A DNA stretch of 43,679 nt from Streptomyces sp. sk2.1 (GCF_008120935.1 NZ_RDBO01000083.1:73743-117421); one strand, 5' to 3'; positions 31,561-40,431 are shown, counted from the stretch's first letter. Numbers and translations are program-made. The notes: generated by a model from the sequence alone, not told the origin.

Positions 31561-32982
31561 TTACGCCTTCAGCGCTGCCGGGAGCAGCTCCCCGGGGAAG
31601 TCCTGGAACGTCACCGGGACCTGGAAGCGGCGGACGGACTCGGTGCCGATGGAGGTGTACGCGGCCGCGGTGGTCGCCGGCCACGGTCCGCCGTGGTGCA
31701 TCGTCCGGTTCACCGCCACGCCGGTGGGCCAGCCGTTCCACACCACGCGCCCCACCTTGCGGGTCAGCACGGGCAGGAGCCGCCCCACGAGCGCGGCGTC
31801 GGACGGTTCGGCGTGCAGGGTGGCGGTCAGGGAGCCCGGCAACTGACCGGCCGCCGCGATCAGTTCCGCCTCGTCCTCGTAGGCGACGAGGACGGACGCC
31901 GGGCCGAAGCACTCCTCCGAGAGTTCCGGGCGCTCCAGGAAGTCCCGGGACGTCGTACGGAACAGGTGGGGGCCGTCGGTGACGGCCACCAGCGGGTCCG
32001 CGGCCCCGGTCAGGCGCCGGACGCCCTGGCGGAAGCCCTCCAGGATCCGCCGGTTGAGCAGGGGGGCCGCGGGGATCTCGGACAGCTCGGCCGCCAGGGC
32101 CTCCTCCAGGCCGTGGCCCGCGGGCAGGAACAGCAGACCCGGGTTGGTGCACAGCTGGCCCACGTAGCGGGTGGCCGCCGTGACGAAGCCGGACACGATC
32201 TCCGCCCGGCGGGCCGACGCGGCCGCCCGGCTGATGAACACGGGGTTGACGCTGCCCAGTTCACCGTAGAACGGGATCGGGTCGGGGCGGGAGGCGGCGG
32301 CGTCGAACAGTGCGCGGCCGCCGGCCTGGGAACCGGTGAACGAGGCGGCCCTGATGTGCGGATCGGTGATCAGCGCCTGTCCGGCCGCCATCCCGTGCAC
32401 CACGGAGAACGTGCCGTCCGGGGCCCCGGCTCCCCGCAGCGCCCCGGTGACGGCCTCGTCGACGAGCCGCGAGGTGAGGGGGTGACCGGGGTGCGCCTTG
32501 ACGACGACGGGGCACCCCGCGGCCAGCGCCGCGGCGGTGTCCGAGCCGGCCACGGCCAGCGCGAGGGGGAAGTTGCTCGCCGCGTACACGGCGACCGGGC
32601 CGACGGGCAGCAGGGCCCGGTGGAACGACGGGGTGCCGTCCGGGCCCTGCTCGGTGCGCCCGCCCAGGAAGTCGGGGCGCCGGACCTCCTCGGCGAGAAG
32701 ACGCAACTGGTTGGTGGTGCGTGCCAGTTCGGCCTCCAGGGTGGGGCGCCCGAGCGCGGTCTCCGTGTCGGCCGAGCCGATCAGCTCGTCCGCCACGGCG
32801 TCGAGGCCCGCGGCGACGGCTTCGAGCAGCCGGGCCCGGGTGCCGAGCGGCAGCGCGGCCAGGGCGGGGGCCGCCCGGTCGGCCGCCGCGCACCGCTCCG
32901 CCACCTCCGCGGGCGTGGTCTCCGGGACCGGGGGCTCCAGGCGCTCGCCGGACCGGGCGTCGATGCCGTACAGATGTGTCAT
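31561..32982 (-). CDS. Aldehyde dehydrogenase, 2-ketoglutarate-semialdehyde type
   Basis: 473-aa NAD(P)-dependent aldehyde dehydrogenase. Catalytic Glu241 is in YGELGSVNPVF and catalytic Cys278 in GQLCTNPG. SNFPLALAVAGSDTAAALAAGCPVVVKAHPGHP is cofactor-domain sequence (NFP, VKxHPxHP). The ELGSVNPVF and HPGHPxTS variants are typical of the 2,5-dioxovalerate (2-ketoglutarate semialdehyde) dehydrogenases that end oxidative pentose or sugar-acid pathways. It is the last gene of the minus-strand series, 46 bp after leuD. The substrate here may differ from 2,5-dioxovalerate. ATG 32982 is preceded by GGAAAG. Confidence 0.88.
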   Translation of the reverse strand: MTHLYGIDARSGERLEPPVPETTPAEVAERCAAADRAAPALAALPLGTRARLLEAVAAGLDAVADELIGSADTETALGRPTLEAELARTTNQLRLLAEEVRRPDFLGGRTEQGPDGTPSFHRALLPVGPVAVYAASNFPLALAVAGSDTAAALAAGCPVVVKAHPGHPLTSRLVDEAVTGALRGAGAPDGTFSVVHGMAAGQALITDPHIRAASFTGSQAGGRALFDAAASRPDPIPFYGELGSVNPVFISRAAASARRAEIVSGFVTAATRYVGQLCTNPGLLFLPAGHGLEEALAAELSEIPAAPLLNRRILEGFRQGVRRLTGAADPLVAVTDGPHLFRTTSRDFLERPELSEECFGPASVLVAYEDEAELIAAAGQLPGSLTATLHAEPSDAALVGRLLPVLTRKVGRVVWNGWPTGVAVNRTMHHGGPWPATTAAAYTSIGTESVRRFQVPVTFQDFPGELLPAALKA

Positions 32983-33028
32983 CGTCTTTCCAGCTCTCTT
33001 CTTCCTCGTTCTCCGCGGTCGGGCCCTG

Positions 33029-33622
33029 TCATGACCCGAGCGTCGTCGGCAGCCAGCCGGGCCGGGTCGCCTCGTAGGCGTCGATCTTCTCCGCCCTGCT
33101 CAGCGTCGCCCGGAGGTCGTCGAACCCGTTCATCAGCTGCCAGCGGCTGTAACCGTCGATGCCGAACCCGACGGTCAGGCCGTCCGCAGTGATCGTGCGC
33201 CGCTCCAGGTCCACGAGGACGGGCAGCTCGGGCCGGGCCGCCGCCGCCCGGCGCAGCCGCGCCGCGCTCTCCTCGGGGACCTCGGCGGTCAGCACGCCGT
33301 TCTTGGTCGCGTTCGCCCGGAAGATGTCCCCGAAGGAGGGGGCGACCACCACCCGGAACCCGAAGTCGCGCAGCGCCCACACCGCGTGCTCCCGGGAGGA
33401 GCCGATGCCGAAGTCGGGGCCGCTGACCAGGACACTGGCGCCCGCGTGGCGCTCCGAGGTGACCGTGAAGTCCGGGTCCCGGCGCCAGCGGAAGAACAGG
33501 GTGTCCTCGTAGCCGGTCCGGCCGAGCCGCCGGCAGAACCGCGCGGGGATGATCTGGTCGGTGTCCACACCGCCGCGCTCCAGGGGCGCGACGGTTCCGG
33601 TGTGCCGTATCAGTGCTTCCAT
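33029..33622 (-). CDS. leuD: LeuD-like small subunit of an isopropylmalate-type isomerase
   Basis: 197 aa, full length for LeuD. VDTDQIIPARF, GSSREHAVWALRDFGFRVVVAPSFGDIFRANATKNGVL and the C-terminal GIDGYSRWQLMNGFDDLRATL are all canonical. LeuD works only with the large iron-sulfur subunit LeuC, which is not in this window. Its start overlaps the leuA stop (ATGA). It is probably a pathway-specific paralogue that borrows the housekeeping LeuC or has a partner elsewhere. The substrate would be the alkylmalate made by the neighbouring LeuA paralogue. Confidence 0.92.
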   Translation of the reverse strand: MEALIRHTGTVAPLERGGVDTDQIIPARFCRRLGRTGYEDTLFFRWRRDPDFTVTSERHAGASVLVSGPDFGIGSSREHAVWALRDFGFRVVVAPSFGDIFRANATKNGVLTAEVPEESAARLRRAAAARPELPVLVDLERRTITADGLTVGFGIDGYSRWQLMNGFDDLRATLSRAEKIDAYEATRPGWLPTTLGS

Positions 33623-35220
33623 CAGTGCTCCTCCGGTCCCGTGTGCGTGGCGGCGGCCAGTCGGCGCACCGCGGAGCGCAGGGCGCGGCCCCGGGCCTCG
33701 TCCTGCGTCGCGCCCTCCCCGACGCCCCAGCGCACCGTGGTTCCGTCGGCGGCCTCGACGTAGACCTTCCAGTCGGCCCCCGCGCCGTTCGCCGCGGCGG
33801 TGCCGGGGGGCTGTACGACGACGTCCCGCGGGGTGAGCCGGGTCTCGGCGTCGGAGGGGGCGGTGGGGTCGGCCGCGCCGGTGGTGAGGTACTCGTCGGT
33901 GAACCACCGGAGCAGCCGCTCCGGGGTGACCTCGCCCGTCGCCTCGGACCGTGCCTGGACGACGGCGGCCAGCTCGATCTGGAGCCGGCGGGGCAGCACG
34001 TATCCGTGCTCCTGCTTCATGAGGTAGGCGATGCCGCCCTTGCCGGACTGCTGGTTGATCCGGATCAGGGCCTGGTAGTCGCGGCCCACGTCCCGCGGGT
34101 CCACCGGCAGGTAGGGCACGTCCCAGCAGCGGCCCTCGTCGGTGCCGCGCTCCGCCAGGCCCTTGCTGATGGCGTCCTGGTGGGACCCGGCGAAGGAGGT
34201 GTAGACGAAGTCCCCGACCCAGGGGTGGCGGGGCGGGACGGGGAGGCGGTTGCAGTACTCGACGATCTGCCGGGCCTCGTCGAGGAAGCTCAGGTCGAGC
34301 CCGGGGTCGATGCCCTGCGAGTACAGGTTCATGGCCAGCGTGATCAGGTCGACGTTGCCGGCCCGTTCGCCGTTGCCGAAGAGCGTGCCCTCCACGCGGT
34401 CGGCGCCCGCCAGCAGCGCCAGCTCGGCCGAGGCGATGCCGCTGCCCCGGTCGTTGTGCTGGTGGAGGGAGAGGATGATCGCCTCGCGGTGGGAGAGGTT
34501 GCGGTGCATCCACTCGATGCGGTCGGCGAACTCGTGCGGCGGGTAGCACTCCACCGTGCTCGGCAGCACGATGCGGCACCCCTCGGCGGGCTCGGGCCGC
34601 CACAGGTCGAGGACGGCGTTGCACACCTCCAACGCGAACTCGGGCTCGGTCTGGGTGAACGACTCGGTGCCGTACTGGAGTTGGATCTCGGTGCCCGGCA
34701 GGGAGTCGCGGAGCCGCAGGGCCCGTTCGGCCCCGACGAGCGCGAGCCGCTTGACCTCTTCCCGGGACATGCCGAAGACGACCCTGCGCTGGGCGGCCGA
34801 GGTGGGGTTGTAGATCTGGAGGATCACCCGGGGAGCGCCGCGGACGCAGCGGACCGTCTCCTCGATCATGCCGTCCCGGATGGGCGACATCACCTGGATC
34901 GTCACGTCGTCCGGAATGGCGTCCTGCTCGATCACGGCGCGGGTGAAGTCCCGGTCGGCCTGCGAGGACAGCGGGAAACCGACCTCGATCTCCTTGAAGC
35001 CCATCCGCAGGAGCAGGCGGTACATGGCCCATCTGCGGTCCATGTCCATGGGGTCGATGAGCGCCTGGTTGCCGTCCCTGAGGTCGACGCTGGCCCACAG
35101 CGGCGCCCGCTCGGGCATCCGGTCGGGCCAACGGCGGTCGGGCAGGGGGAACTTCTCGTAGCGCCGGTACTTGTGCACGGGCATGCCGCTGGTGCGCTGA
35201 CAGCTGGTCGGGGTCTCCAT
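33622..35220 (-). CDS. leuA: 2-isopropylmalate synthase paralogue (alkylmalate synthase)
   Basis: 532-aa synthase that condenses acetyl-CoA with a 2-keto acid. The metal/substrate site is VDLRDGNQALIDPM, then KEIEVGFPLSSQ, LHQHNDRGSGIASAELALLAGADRVEGTLFGNGERAGNVD, and HPWVGDFVYTSFAGSHQDAISKG. The C-terminal regulatory domain is shorter than in housekeeping LeuA (which I recall as about 570 aa). ATG 35220 is chosen because METPTSC leads into the conserved MPVHKYRRYEKF; an extension to 35382 is not protein-like. It shares an ATGA overlap with leuD. Given the neighbouring dehydratase, the keto-acid substrate may be an unusual hydroxylated or sugar-derived one rather than ketoisovalerate. Confidence 0.92.
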   Translation of the reverse strand: METPTSCQRTSGMPVHKYRRYEKFPLPDRRWPDRMPERAPLWASVDLRDGNQALIDPMDMDRRWAMYRLLLRMGFKEIEVGFPLSSQADRDFTRAVIEQDAIPDDVTIQVMSPIRDGMIEETVRCVRGAPRVILQIYNPTSAAQRRVVFGMSREEVKRLALVGAERALRLRDSLPGTEIQLQYGTESFTQTEPEFALEVCNAVLDLWRPEPAEGCRIVLPSTVECYPPHEFADRIEWMHRNLSHREAIILSLHQHNDRGSGIASAELALLAGADRVEGTLFGNGERAGNVDLITLAMNLYSQGIDPGLDLSFLDEARQIVEYCNRLPVPPRHPWVGDFVYTSFAGSHQDAISKGLAERGTDEGRCWDVPYLPVDPRDVGRDYQALIRINQQSGKGGIAYLMKQEHGYVLPRRLQIELAAVVQARSEATGEVTPERLLRWFTDEYLTTGAADPTAPSDAETRLTPRDVVVQPPGTAAANGAGADWKVYVEAADGTTVRWGVGEGATQDEARGRALRSAVRRLAAATHTGPEEH

Positions 35221-35304
35221 GGTTGGACGGCTCGCCTTCTCGGCTGGAGTGACGGGGGGACGTGGGCGAGGGGGACCGGGGACCGGTGTGTCAGCGGGCC
35301 AAGT

Positions 35305-35346
35305 CTTCCGCCGGTACGCCCTCGTGGCATCGCCGGAAGGGATGCC
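35305..35346 (-). promoter_or_regulatory. Competing hairpins in the leuA leader (possible attenuator)
   Basis: In the mRNA sense, four segments follow in order: GGCATC (35346-35341), CTTCCG (35339-35334), GATGCC (35331-35326), CGGAAG (35310-35305). The first pairs with the third and the second with the fourth, so the two hairpins exclude each other, as in attenuators. No leucine-rich leader peptide was found. The gap 35221-35403 has no gene. Confidence 0.3.
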
Positions 35347-35403
35347 GTGGATGCGACTTTCGTCGTAGCCGCGGGGGCGCAACGGCCCACTGCGGCGGGC
35401 GGT

Positions 35404-36222
35404 TCACCCGGGGGTGGCCGGCAGGAGCGCCACGGCGCGGCCCGGCGCGCCCGTGCCGTGCTCGATCTTCAGCGGCAGGAAGCAGAACCAGGCGCCGCGG
35501 TGCGGCAGCCGGTCGAGCCGGGCCAGCCCCTCGACGTAGACGGCACCGGTGCGCAGACCGGCGACGTGCACGGGTACGGGGTCGTGCGCGGCGCCGATCG
35601 ACGGCGCGTCGATGCCCACGCAGCGCACCCCGCGGGCGAGCAGCAGCTCCAGCGCCTCGACGGACGGGGCGGGCCAGCCCGGCGCGGTCCCGGAGACGAC
35701 GACGTCGTGCACATAGCCGTGGCCGGCCGTGCCGCGCAGGTAGCGGGTGTCCCAGCCGGTGCGGAACAGGACCACGTCGCCGGCGGCCAGCTCCCCGTGC
35801 GCCGCCTCCCAGGAGGTGATCAGTTCGGGAAGGACGAGCGGGCTCGTCCCGCCCGGGGTGCCCGGGACGTCGAGCGCGCGGACGTCGATCACGGCCGCGG
35901 GGCCCATCAGCCGGTCCAGCGGAAGCCGGTCCACGGACAGGGCGCCGGCGGGCCCCGCGTGCGGCAGCCCCGAATCCTCGGGCGGGATGAAATGGGTGGG
36001 CGCGTCGCAGTGGGTACCGGTGTGCTCGTCGATCGCCATCCAGCGGGTCGCGTAGGGGCCGCCCCGGCTCGACACCGATCCCGCGGGGGAGCGCACGTCC
36101 GTGAACCAGTTCCACGTCTTGTGCTGGAAGGGCTGGTGGGTCGGCCAGAAGCAGGGCAGGTCCTCGGCGACCGGCAGGGAGAGGTCCACCACCTCGGCGG
36201 AGGCGGGAAGCGGCGCGGTCAT
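35404..36222 (-). CDS. Cyclase-family metal hydrolase (kynurenine-formamidase-like)
   Basis: 272 aa, PF04199-type. The metal motif HTGTHCDAPTHF is at about residues 75-86, followed by DVRALDVPGT, the LFRTGWDTRY strand, and a terminal GAWFCFLPLKIEHGTGAPGRAVAL. Family members hydrolyse amide or lactone bonds (N-formylkynurenine, isatin) with Mn or Zn. In this setting, opening a sugar lactone made by the SDR is a reasonable guess, but other acyl substrates are possible. ATG 36222 overlaps the stop of the metallophosphoesterase gene (ATGA), so the two are translationally coupled. Confidence 0.85.
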   Translation of the reverse strand: MTAPLPASAEVVDLSLPVAEDLPCFWPTHQPFQHKTWNWFTDVRSPAGSVSSRGGPYATRWMAIDEHTGTHCDAPTHFIPPEDSGLPHAGPAGALSVDRLPLDRLMGPAAVIDVRALDVPGTPGGTSPLVLPELITSWEAAHGELAAGDVVLFRTGWDTRYLRGTAGHGYVHDVVVSGTAPGWPAPSVEALELLLARGVRCVGIDAPSIGAAHDPVPVHVAGLRTGAVYVEGLARLDRLPHRGAWFCFLPLKIEHGTGAPGRAVALLPATPG

Positions 36223-37013
36223 CGTCCCGCCCCCCAGGTGAGGCGCTCGATGCCGACGGTGCGCCGTCCCTCGGTGCGCAGCAGTACGGCACCGAGCACG
36301 AGGGGACCGCCGGAGACCGGGGGTATCCCGTGGGCGAAGGGGTTGCCGGTCTCGTGGAGCCCCTTGACCAGGATGTCGTACGCGAATCCCTGCATGCCGT
36401 CCGACGGCCCGGTCATGCCCACCTCGGTGACGAAGCCGGTGCCGCCGGGCAGCACGTGGAGCGGGATGGTGGCCTCGTGGCTGTGCGTGCCCAGGACGGC
36501 GGTCGCCGCGCCGTCCACGGCGCGGGCGAAGATCTGCTTCTCCAGGACGTGGTCGCCGTGGTAGTCGACGAGGACGACGCCCCGCCGCTCGGCCTCGCGC
36601 CAGGCCCCGAAGGCCGGCCGGAAGGTGTCCTCGATCGCCTTGACCGACCGCATGGCGGCGTGGTCGGCGAGATTGATCACGGTGACCTCGCCGAGCGGGG
36701 TGCCCACGTGCAGCAGGCCGCGGCCCGGGATGTGCGCGCCGATGTTCAACGGCCTCAGCACCTGGGGAAGTTCGAGGAGCTCGACGGACTCGTCGCTGTC
36801 CCAGGAGTGGTTGCCGCCGGTGATGACGTCGACCCCGGCCGCCAGCAGCCGGTCGACCTGGGGCCCGGCCATGCCGAGGCCGTTCGGGGCGCAGTTCTCG
36901 GCGTTGGCGACGATCAGGTCGATCCGCCGCTCGGCGCGGAATCCCGGTAGCCACGCGCAGAGTTCCGCGACGGCGCGGTCCCCCACGATGTCACCGATGA
37001 AGAGAATGTTCAC
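36219..37013 (-). CDS. YmdB/TIGR00282-like metallophosphoesterase
   Basis: 264 aa, normal length for the YmdB family of dinuclear metal phosphoesterases. The ligand motifs remain: Asp in IGDIVGD, Glu/Asn in NAENCAPNG, GGNHSWD, His in VDYHGDH, and GTHSHEA, followed by VTEVGMTGPSDGMQGF. The usual DFHAEATSEK is altered to DYHGDHVLEK and HVQTAD to HEATIP, so the substrate may have shifted from the cyclic nucleotides hydrolysed by YmdB. GTG 37013 has AGGAA 8 bases upstream. First gene of the minus-strand series; a sugar-phosphate phosphatase role would fit the neighbours (inference). Confidence 0.88.
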   Translation of the reverse strand: MNILFIGDIVGDRAVAELCAWLPGFRAERRIDLIVANAENCAPNGLGMAGPQVDRLLAAGVDVITGGNHSWDSDESVELLELPQVLRPLNIGAHIPGRGLLHVGTPLGEVTVINLADHAAMRSVKAIEDTFRPAFGAWREAERRGVVLVDYHGDHVLEKQIFARAVDGAATAVLGTHSHEATIPLHVLPGGTGFVTEVGMTGPSDGMQGFAYDILVKGLHETGNPFAHGIPPVSGGPLVLGAVLLRTEGRRTVGIERLTWGAGR

Positions 37014-37279
37014 GGCAGGTGTTCCTTCCCTCGGCATCCCGCGTGACCTCGCGCGGCCGTGTTCCCCGATGGTTTCCTCCGCCCGGCTTTCCGGCTTCCG
37101 CCGGCCGTCGCAAAGGGACTGCGACTTTCCGCCAAGGTGTTCGGCCCCTTCTCGCAGAGCGGCAATCCCGTGGGTGCATTTCCAGGGCGGCCGGCGCTCC
37201 TAGCGTTGATCCCGATGAATTCCGGATGAGCGATGAGTCGGATGAGCGATGAGATACGACTCGTATGGAGGGGGCGGCA
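37014..37279. promoter_or_regulatory. Divergent promoter region of the metabolic cluster
   Basis: The 266-bp gap separates the two divergent operons, so it must contain both promoters and probably the operator of any shared regulator. I see no gene. Small words repeat near the right side (GGATGAGCGATGAG and GGATGAGCGATGAG around 37224-37252), a near-tandem pair. Confidence 0.5.
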
Positions 37280-38635
37280 TTGGAGGCCAGGGAAACGGTT
37301 CATCTGCTCGCGGCGCTCGCCACGGTCTGTGTCGTGGCGCACGGCTGCGGATTTCTCTTCTCGGCCCTGCGGCAGCCGCCGGTCATCGGGGAGATCGTGG
37401 GCGGCATCCTGCTGGGGCCCTCGTTCCTCGGCCTGTTCGCGCCGGGCCTCGTCGCCGCGCTGTTCCCGTCCTCCGGGCCGGTGGCGCACGGCCTGGACGC
37501 GCTGTACCAGCTGGGCCAGCTGCTGCTGCTCTTCCTGGCCGGTGCGGAGCTGAGGGTCAGGGCGGCCCGTCGCGAGCGGCGCACCGGGGCCGCCGCGGCG
37601 GCGGCCGGGCTGCTGCTCCCGTTCGTCGTCGGGGCCGGGGTCGTGCTGCTGTCGGGGCCGGGGCGGTTCGCCGGACCGGCGGGGACGACGGCGACGACGG
37701 CTCTCGTCGTGGCCCTGGCGATGGCGGTGGCGGCCATCCCGGTGATCTCCCGCATCATGATGGACCTCGGCATCATGGACACCGTCTTCGGCCGCATCGT
37801 GCTGATGGTGGCGGTGATCGAGGACATCATCCTCTACGTCGTGCTCGCCGTGGCCCTCGGTCTCGCGCAGGCCGGATCCGAGCAGTCCGTCGGGCTGTGG
37901 CACACGTTCGGCAGCGCGTCGCCGCTGTGGAGCGCCGTCTACTTCACGCTGATCAGCCTGGTCTTCGTCGGGTGCGCGCTGGTGCGCGGGCCGCGTTGGT
38001 TCCGGTGGCTCGCCGAGCACCGGGGCAACGTCGTGGCGCGGCGCAGCCCGATCGCCTTCCGGCTGGCCTTCCTGCTGGTCGTGGTCCTGATCTGTCTGGG
38101 CCTCGGCGTCAACGCGGTGTTCGGCGGGCTGGTCGCGGGGATCTGCGCCGCGCGGGGGGACGAGCAGGCCGGGGACCGCCGGGCGAAGGAGCGCGCGTCG
38201 CGGGCGTGGGAGGCGATCGGCCGGTTCTCCCAGGCGTTCTTCGTGCCGGTCTTCTTCGCCCTGGTCGGCGTACGGCTCGATCTGGTCCGGGAGTTCGACG
38301 TGTGGTTCTTCGTCTGGTTCCTGCTGCTGGCGTGCGGCGTCAAGACGCTCAGCATCTGGGGCGCGGCCCGGCTGGCGGGCGAGACGAGCGCGTTCGCCGG
38401 CTCCCTGGCGCTCGCCCTCAACGCCCGCGGCACGCTCGGGGTGATCCTCGCCGGGGTCACCCACCAGGCCGGGCTCATCAACGACGGGTTCTTCGCCGTT
38501 CTCGTCCTCGTCTCCGTCGTCACCAGCCAGGCGGCCGGATTCTGGCTGGCCCGCCGGGCGTCCGCGCTGCGCGACCCGCTGCCCCGGGGCGTCCACCGGG
38601 CCGCCCCCGACCCCTCACCCGCGGAGGTCTCATGA
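37280..38635 (+). CDS. CPA2-family cation/proton antiporter
   Basis: About 451-aa membrane protein with roughly 12 hydrophobic segments. RQPPVIGEIVGGILLGPSFLG and LFLAGAELRVR are typical CPA2 (KefB/NhaS-like) N-terminal motifs. PVISRIMMDLGIMDTVFGRIVLMVAVIEDI carries the helix-break ion site, and FFVPVFFALVGVRLDL and NARGTLGVILA the later ones. No RCK/TrkA_N domain follows. ATG 37265 is an alternative start without a ribosome site; TTG 37280 has GGAGGGGG (37267-37274). The stop overlaps the next ATG (ATGA). It may move Na+ or K+ for H+, possibly linked to export or tolerance of a product or ion. Confidence 0.87.
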   Translation: MEARETVHLLAALATVCVVAHGCGFLFSALRQPPVIGEIVGGILLGPSFLGLFAPGLVAALFPSSGPVAHGLDALYQLGQLLLLFLAGAELRVRAARRERRTGAAAAAAGLLLPFVVGAGVVLLSGPGRFAGPAGTTATTALVVALAMAVAAIPVISRIMMDLGIMDTVFGRIVLMVAVIEDIILYVVLAVALGLAQAGSEQSVGLWHTFGSASPLWSAVYFTLISLVFVGCALVRGPRWFRWLAEHRGNVVARRSPIAFRLAFLLVVVLICLGLGVNAVFGGLVAGICAARGDEQAGDRRAKERASRAWEAIGRFSQAFFVPVFFALVGVRLDLVREFDVWFFVWFLLLACGVKTLSIWGAARLAGETSAFAGSLALALNARGTLGVILAGVTHQAGLINDGFFAVLVLVSVVTSQAAGFWLARRASALRDPLPRGVHRAAPDPSPAEVS

Positions 38636-40431
38636 ACGCAGTCCCGCCCACGCGCAGGAGCCGCCTGCTGTACGCCGGCCCCGACCGGGCCCCGGCGCGC
38701 GCGCAGATGCGTGCCGTCGGGTTCACCGAGGAGGACCTGGAGCGTCCGGTCGTCGCGGTGGCCCACTCCTGGACCGAGACCATGCCCTGCAACCACACGC
38801 ACCGGATGCTCGCGGAGGAGGTGAAGAAGGGGGTGCGGGCCGCGGGCGGCACCCCGATGGAGATCAACACCGTGGCCGTCTCCGACGTGGTCACGATGGG
38901 CACGGAGGGCATGCGGACCTCGCTGGTGAGCCGGGACCTGATCGCCGACTCCCTGGAACTCGTCGCCCGCGGCCACATGTTCGACGCCATGGTCACCGTC
39001 GTCGGCTGCGACAAGACCATCCCGGCGGCGGCCATGGCCCACGCCCGGCTCGACATCCCGGGGGTGATCCTCTACTCCGGGGCGATGGCCCCCGGGCGGT
39101 TCGACGGCCAGGACGTGACCCTGGCCGAGGTCTTCGAGGCGGTGGGCGCCCACGCGGCGGGCCGGATGAGCGACGCGGACCTGACCCGTCTGGAACGGCG
39201 GGCGTGTCCCGGCGCCGGTGCCTGCGGGGGGCAGTACACCGCCAACACCATGGCCATGGCGATGGAGTTCCTCGGTCTGTCCCCGCTGGGCTCGGCCGGG
39301 CCGCCCGCGGCCGACACCCGGCGGCGGGAGTGGGCGGTACGGGCCGGCCGGCTCGCCGTCGAGGCGTGGGCGTCCGGGCGGACCCCCCGCACCCTGCTCG
39401 GTCGTGCCGCGTTCCGCAACGCCGTCGTGGCGGGGGCCGCGACCGCGGGCTCCACCAACCTGGTGCTGCACTTGCTGGCGATCGCACGGGAGGCGGGCGT
39501 CCCCCTGGACCTCGCCGACTTCGACACGTACAGCGCGCGCACGCCGGTGATCACCGATCTGAAGCCGTTCGGCCGCCGCACGGCCGTCGACCTGGACCGG
39601 GCGGGCGGCACGGCGCTCGTCGCCCGGCGCCTGGTCGGGGCGGGTCTGGTCGACGGGACCACGCCGACGGTCACCGGGCGGACCCTGGGCGAGGAGGCCG
39701 GGGAGGCCGAGGAGGAGCCCGGGCAGGACGTCGTCGCGGAGGTGGCGCGTCCGCTGAGCCCGAGCGGGGCCCTGCTGGTGCTCTACGGCTCCCTCGCGCC
39801 GGAGGGCGCGGTGGTCAAGGCGACGCCGCACGTCCGCCCGGTGCACACCGGACCGGCCCGGGTGTTCGACTGCGAGGAGGACGCCATGGCCGCCGTGCAG
39901 TCGGGCGCGATACGTCCGGGTGACGTGGTGGTGATCCGGTACGAGGGACCGCGCGGCGGCCCCGGCATGCGGGAGATGCTCGGGGTGACCGCGGCGATCG
40001 TGGGGCGCGGGCTCGGGGAGTCGGTGGCGCTGGTGACGGACGGGCGGTTCTCCGGGGCCACCCGGGGGCTGATGGTGGGGCACCTCGCGCCGGAGGCCGC
40101 CGTCGGAGGGCCGATCGCCCACGTCCGGGACGGGGACGTCGTCACCGTCGACCTGCCCGGACGCCGGGTCGGGCTGGACGTCACGGCGGAGGAGCTGGCC
40201 GCGCGGGCGGCCGGCTGGCGGGCGCCGGAGCCCCGTTACCGGCACGGCGTGATGGCGAAGTACCGGGCCCTGGTGGGGTCCGCGTCCCACGGCGCGGTGA
40301 CGGCGGTCGACGTCGTGGACCGCGGGAGCGGCGGGGGTCGGGCGGACGGCGCGGAGGGCACGGATGGGTACGGACACGTGACGGCGGGAGAAGCACGGAT
40401 GTGTGACGGCGAGGAGAGCGCGGATGCGTGA
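38632..40431 (+). CDS. IlvD/Edd-family iron-sulfur dehydratase
   Basis: 599-aa dehydratase of dihydroxy or sugar acids. Cluster ligands are Cys53 (TMPCNHTH), Cys126 (VGCDKT, with the Lys128 that is carbamylated in this family) and Cys198 (CPGAGACGGQYTANTM). The C-terminal GPRGGPGMREMLGVTAAIVG and TDGRFSGATRGLMVGH are standard. It is overlapped by the antiporter stop at its 5' end and by the SDR start at its 3' end. The last 35 residues are a Gly/Asp-rich extra tail. It could be a true dihydroxy-acid dehydratase, a pentonate dehydratase, or a SalH-like enzyme; the neighbouring SDR and phosphatase favour a sugar acid. Confidence 0.9.
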   Translation: MNAVPPTRRSRLLYAGPDRAPARAQMRAVGFTEEDLERPVVAVAHSWTETMPCNHTHRMLAEEVKKGVRAAGGTPMEINTVAVSDVVTMGTEGMRTSLVSRDLIADSLELVARGHMFDAMVTVVGCDKTIPAAAMAHARLDIPGVILYSGAMAPGRFDGQDVTLAEVFEAVGAHAAGRMSDADLTRLERRACPGAGACGGQYTANTMAMAMEFLGLSPLGSAGPPAADTRRREWAVRAGRLAVEAWASGRTPRTLLGRAAFRNAVVAGAATAGSTNLVLHLLAIAREAGVPLDLADFDTYSARTPVITDLKPFGRRTAVDLDRAGGTALVARRLVGAGLVDGTTPTVTGRTLGEEAGEAEEEPGQDVVAEVARPLSPSGALLVLYGSLAPEGAVVKATPHVRPVHTGPARVFDCEEDAMAAVQSGAIRPGDVVVIRYEGPRGGPGMREMLGVTAAIVGRGLGESVALVTDGRFSGATRGLMVGHLAPEAAVGGPIAHVRDGDVVTVDLPGRRVGLDVTAEELAARAAGWRAPEPRYRHGVMAKYRALVGSASHGAVTAVDVVDRGSGGGRADGAEGTDGYGHVTAGEARMCDGEESADA

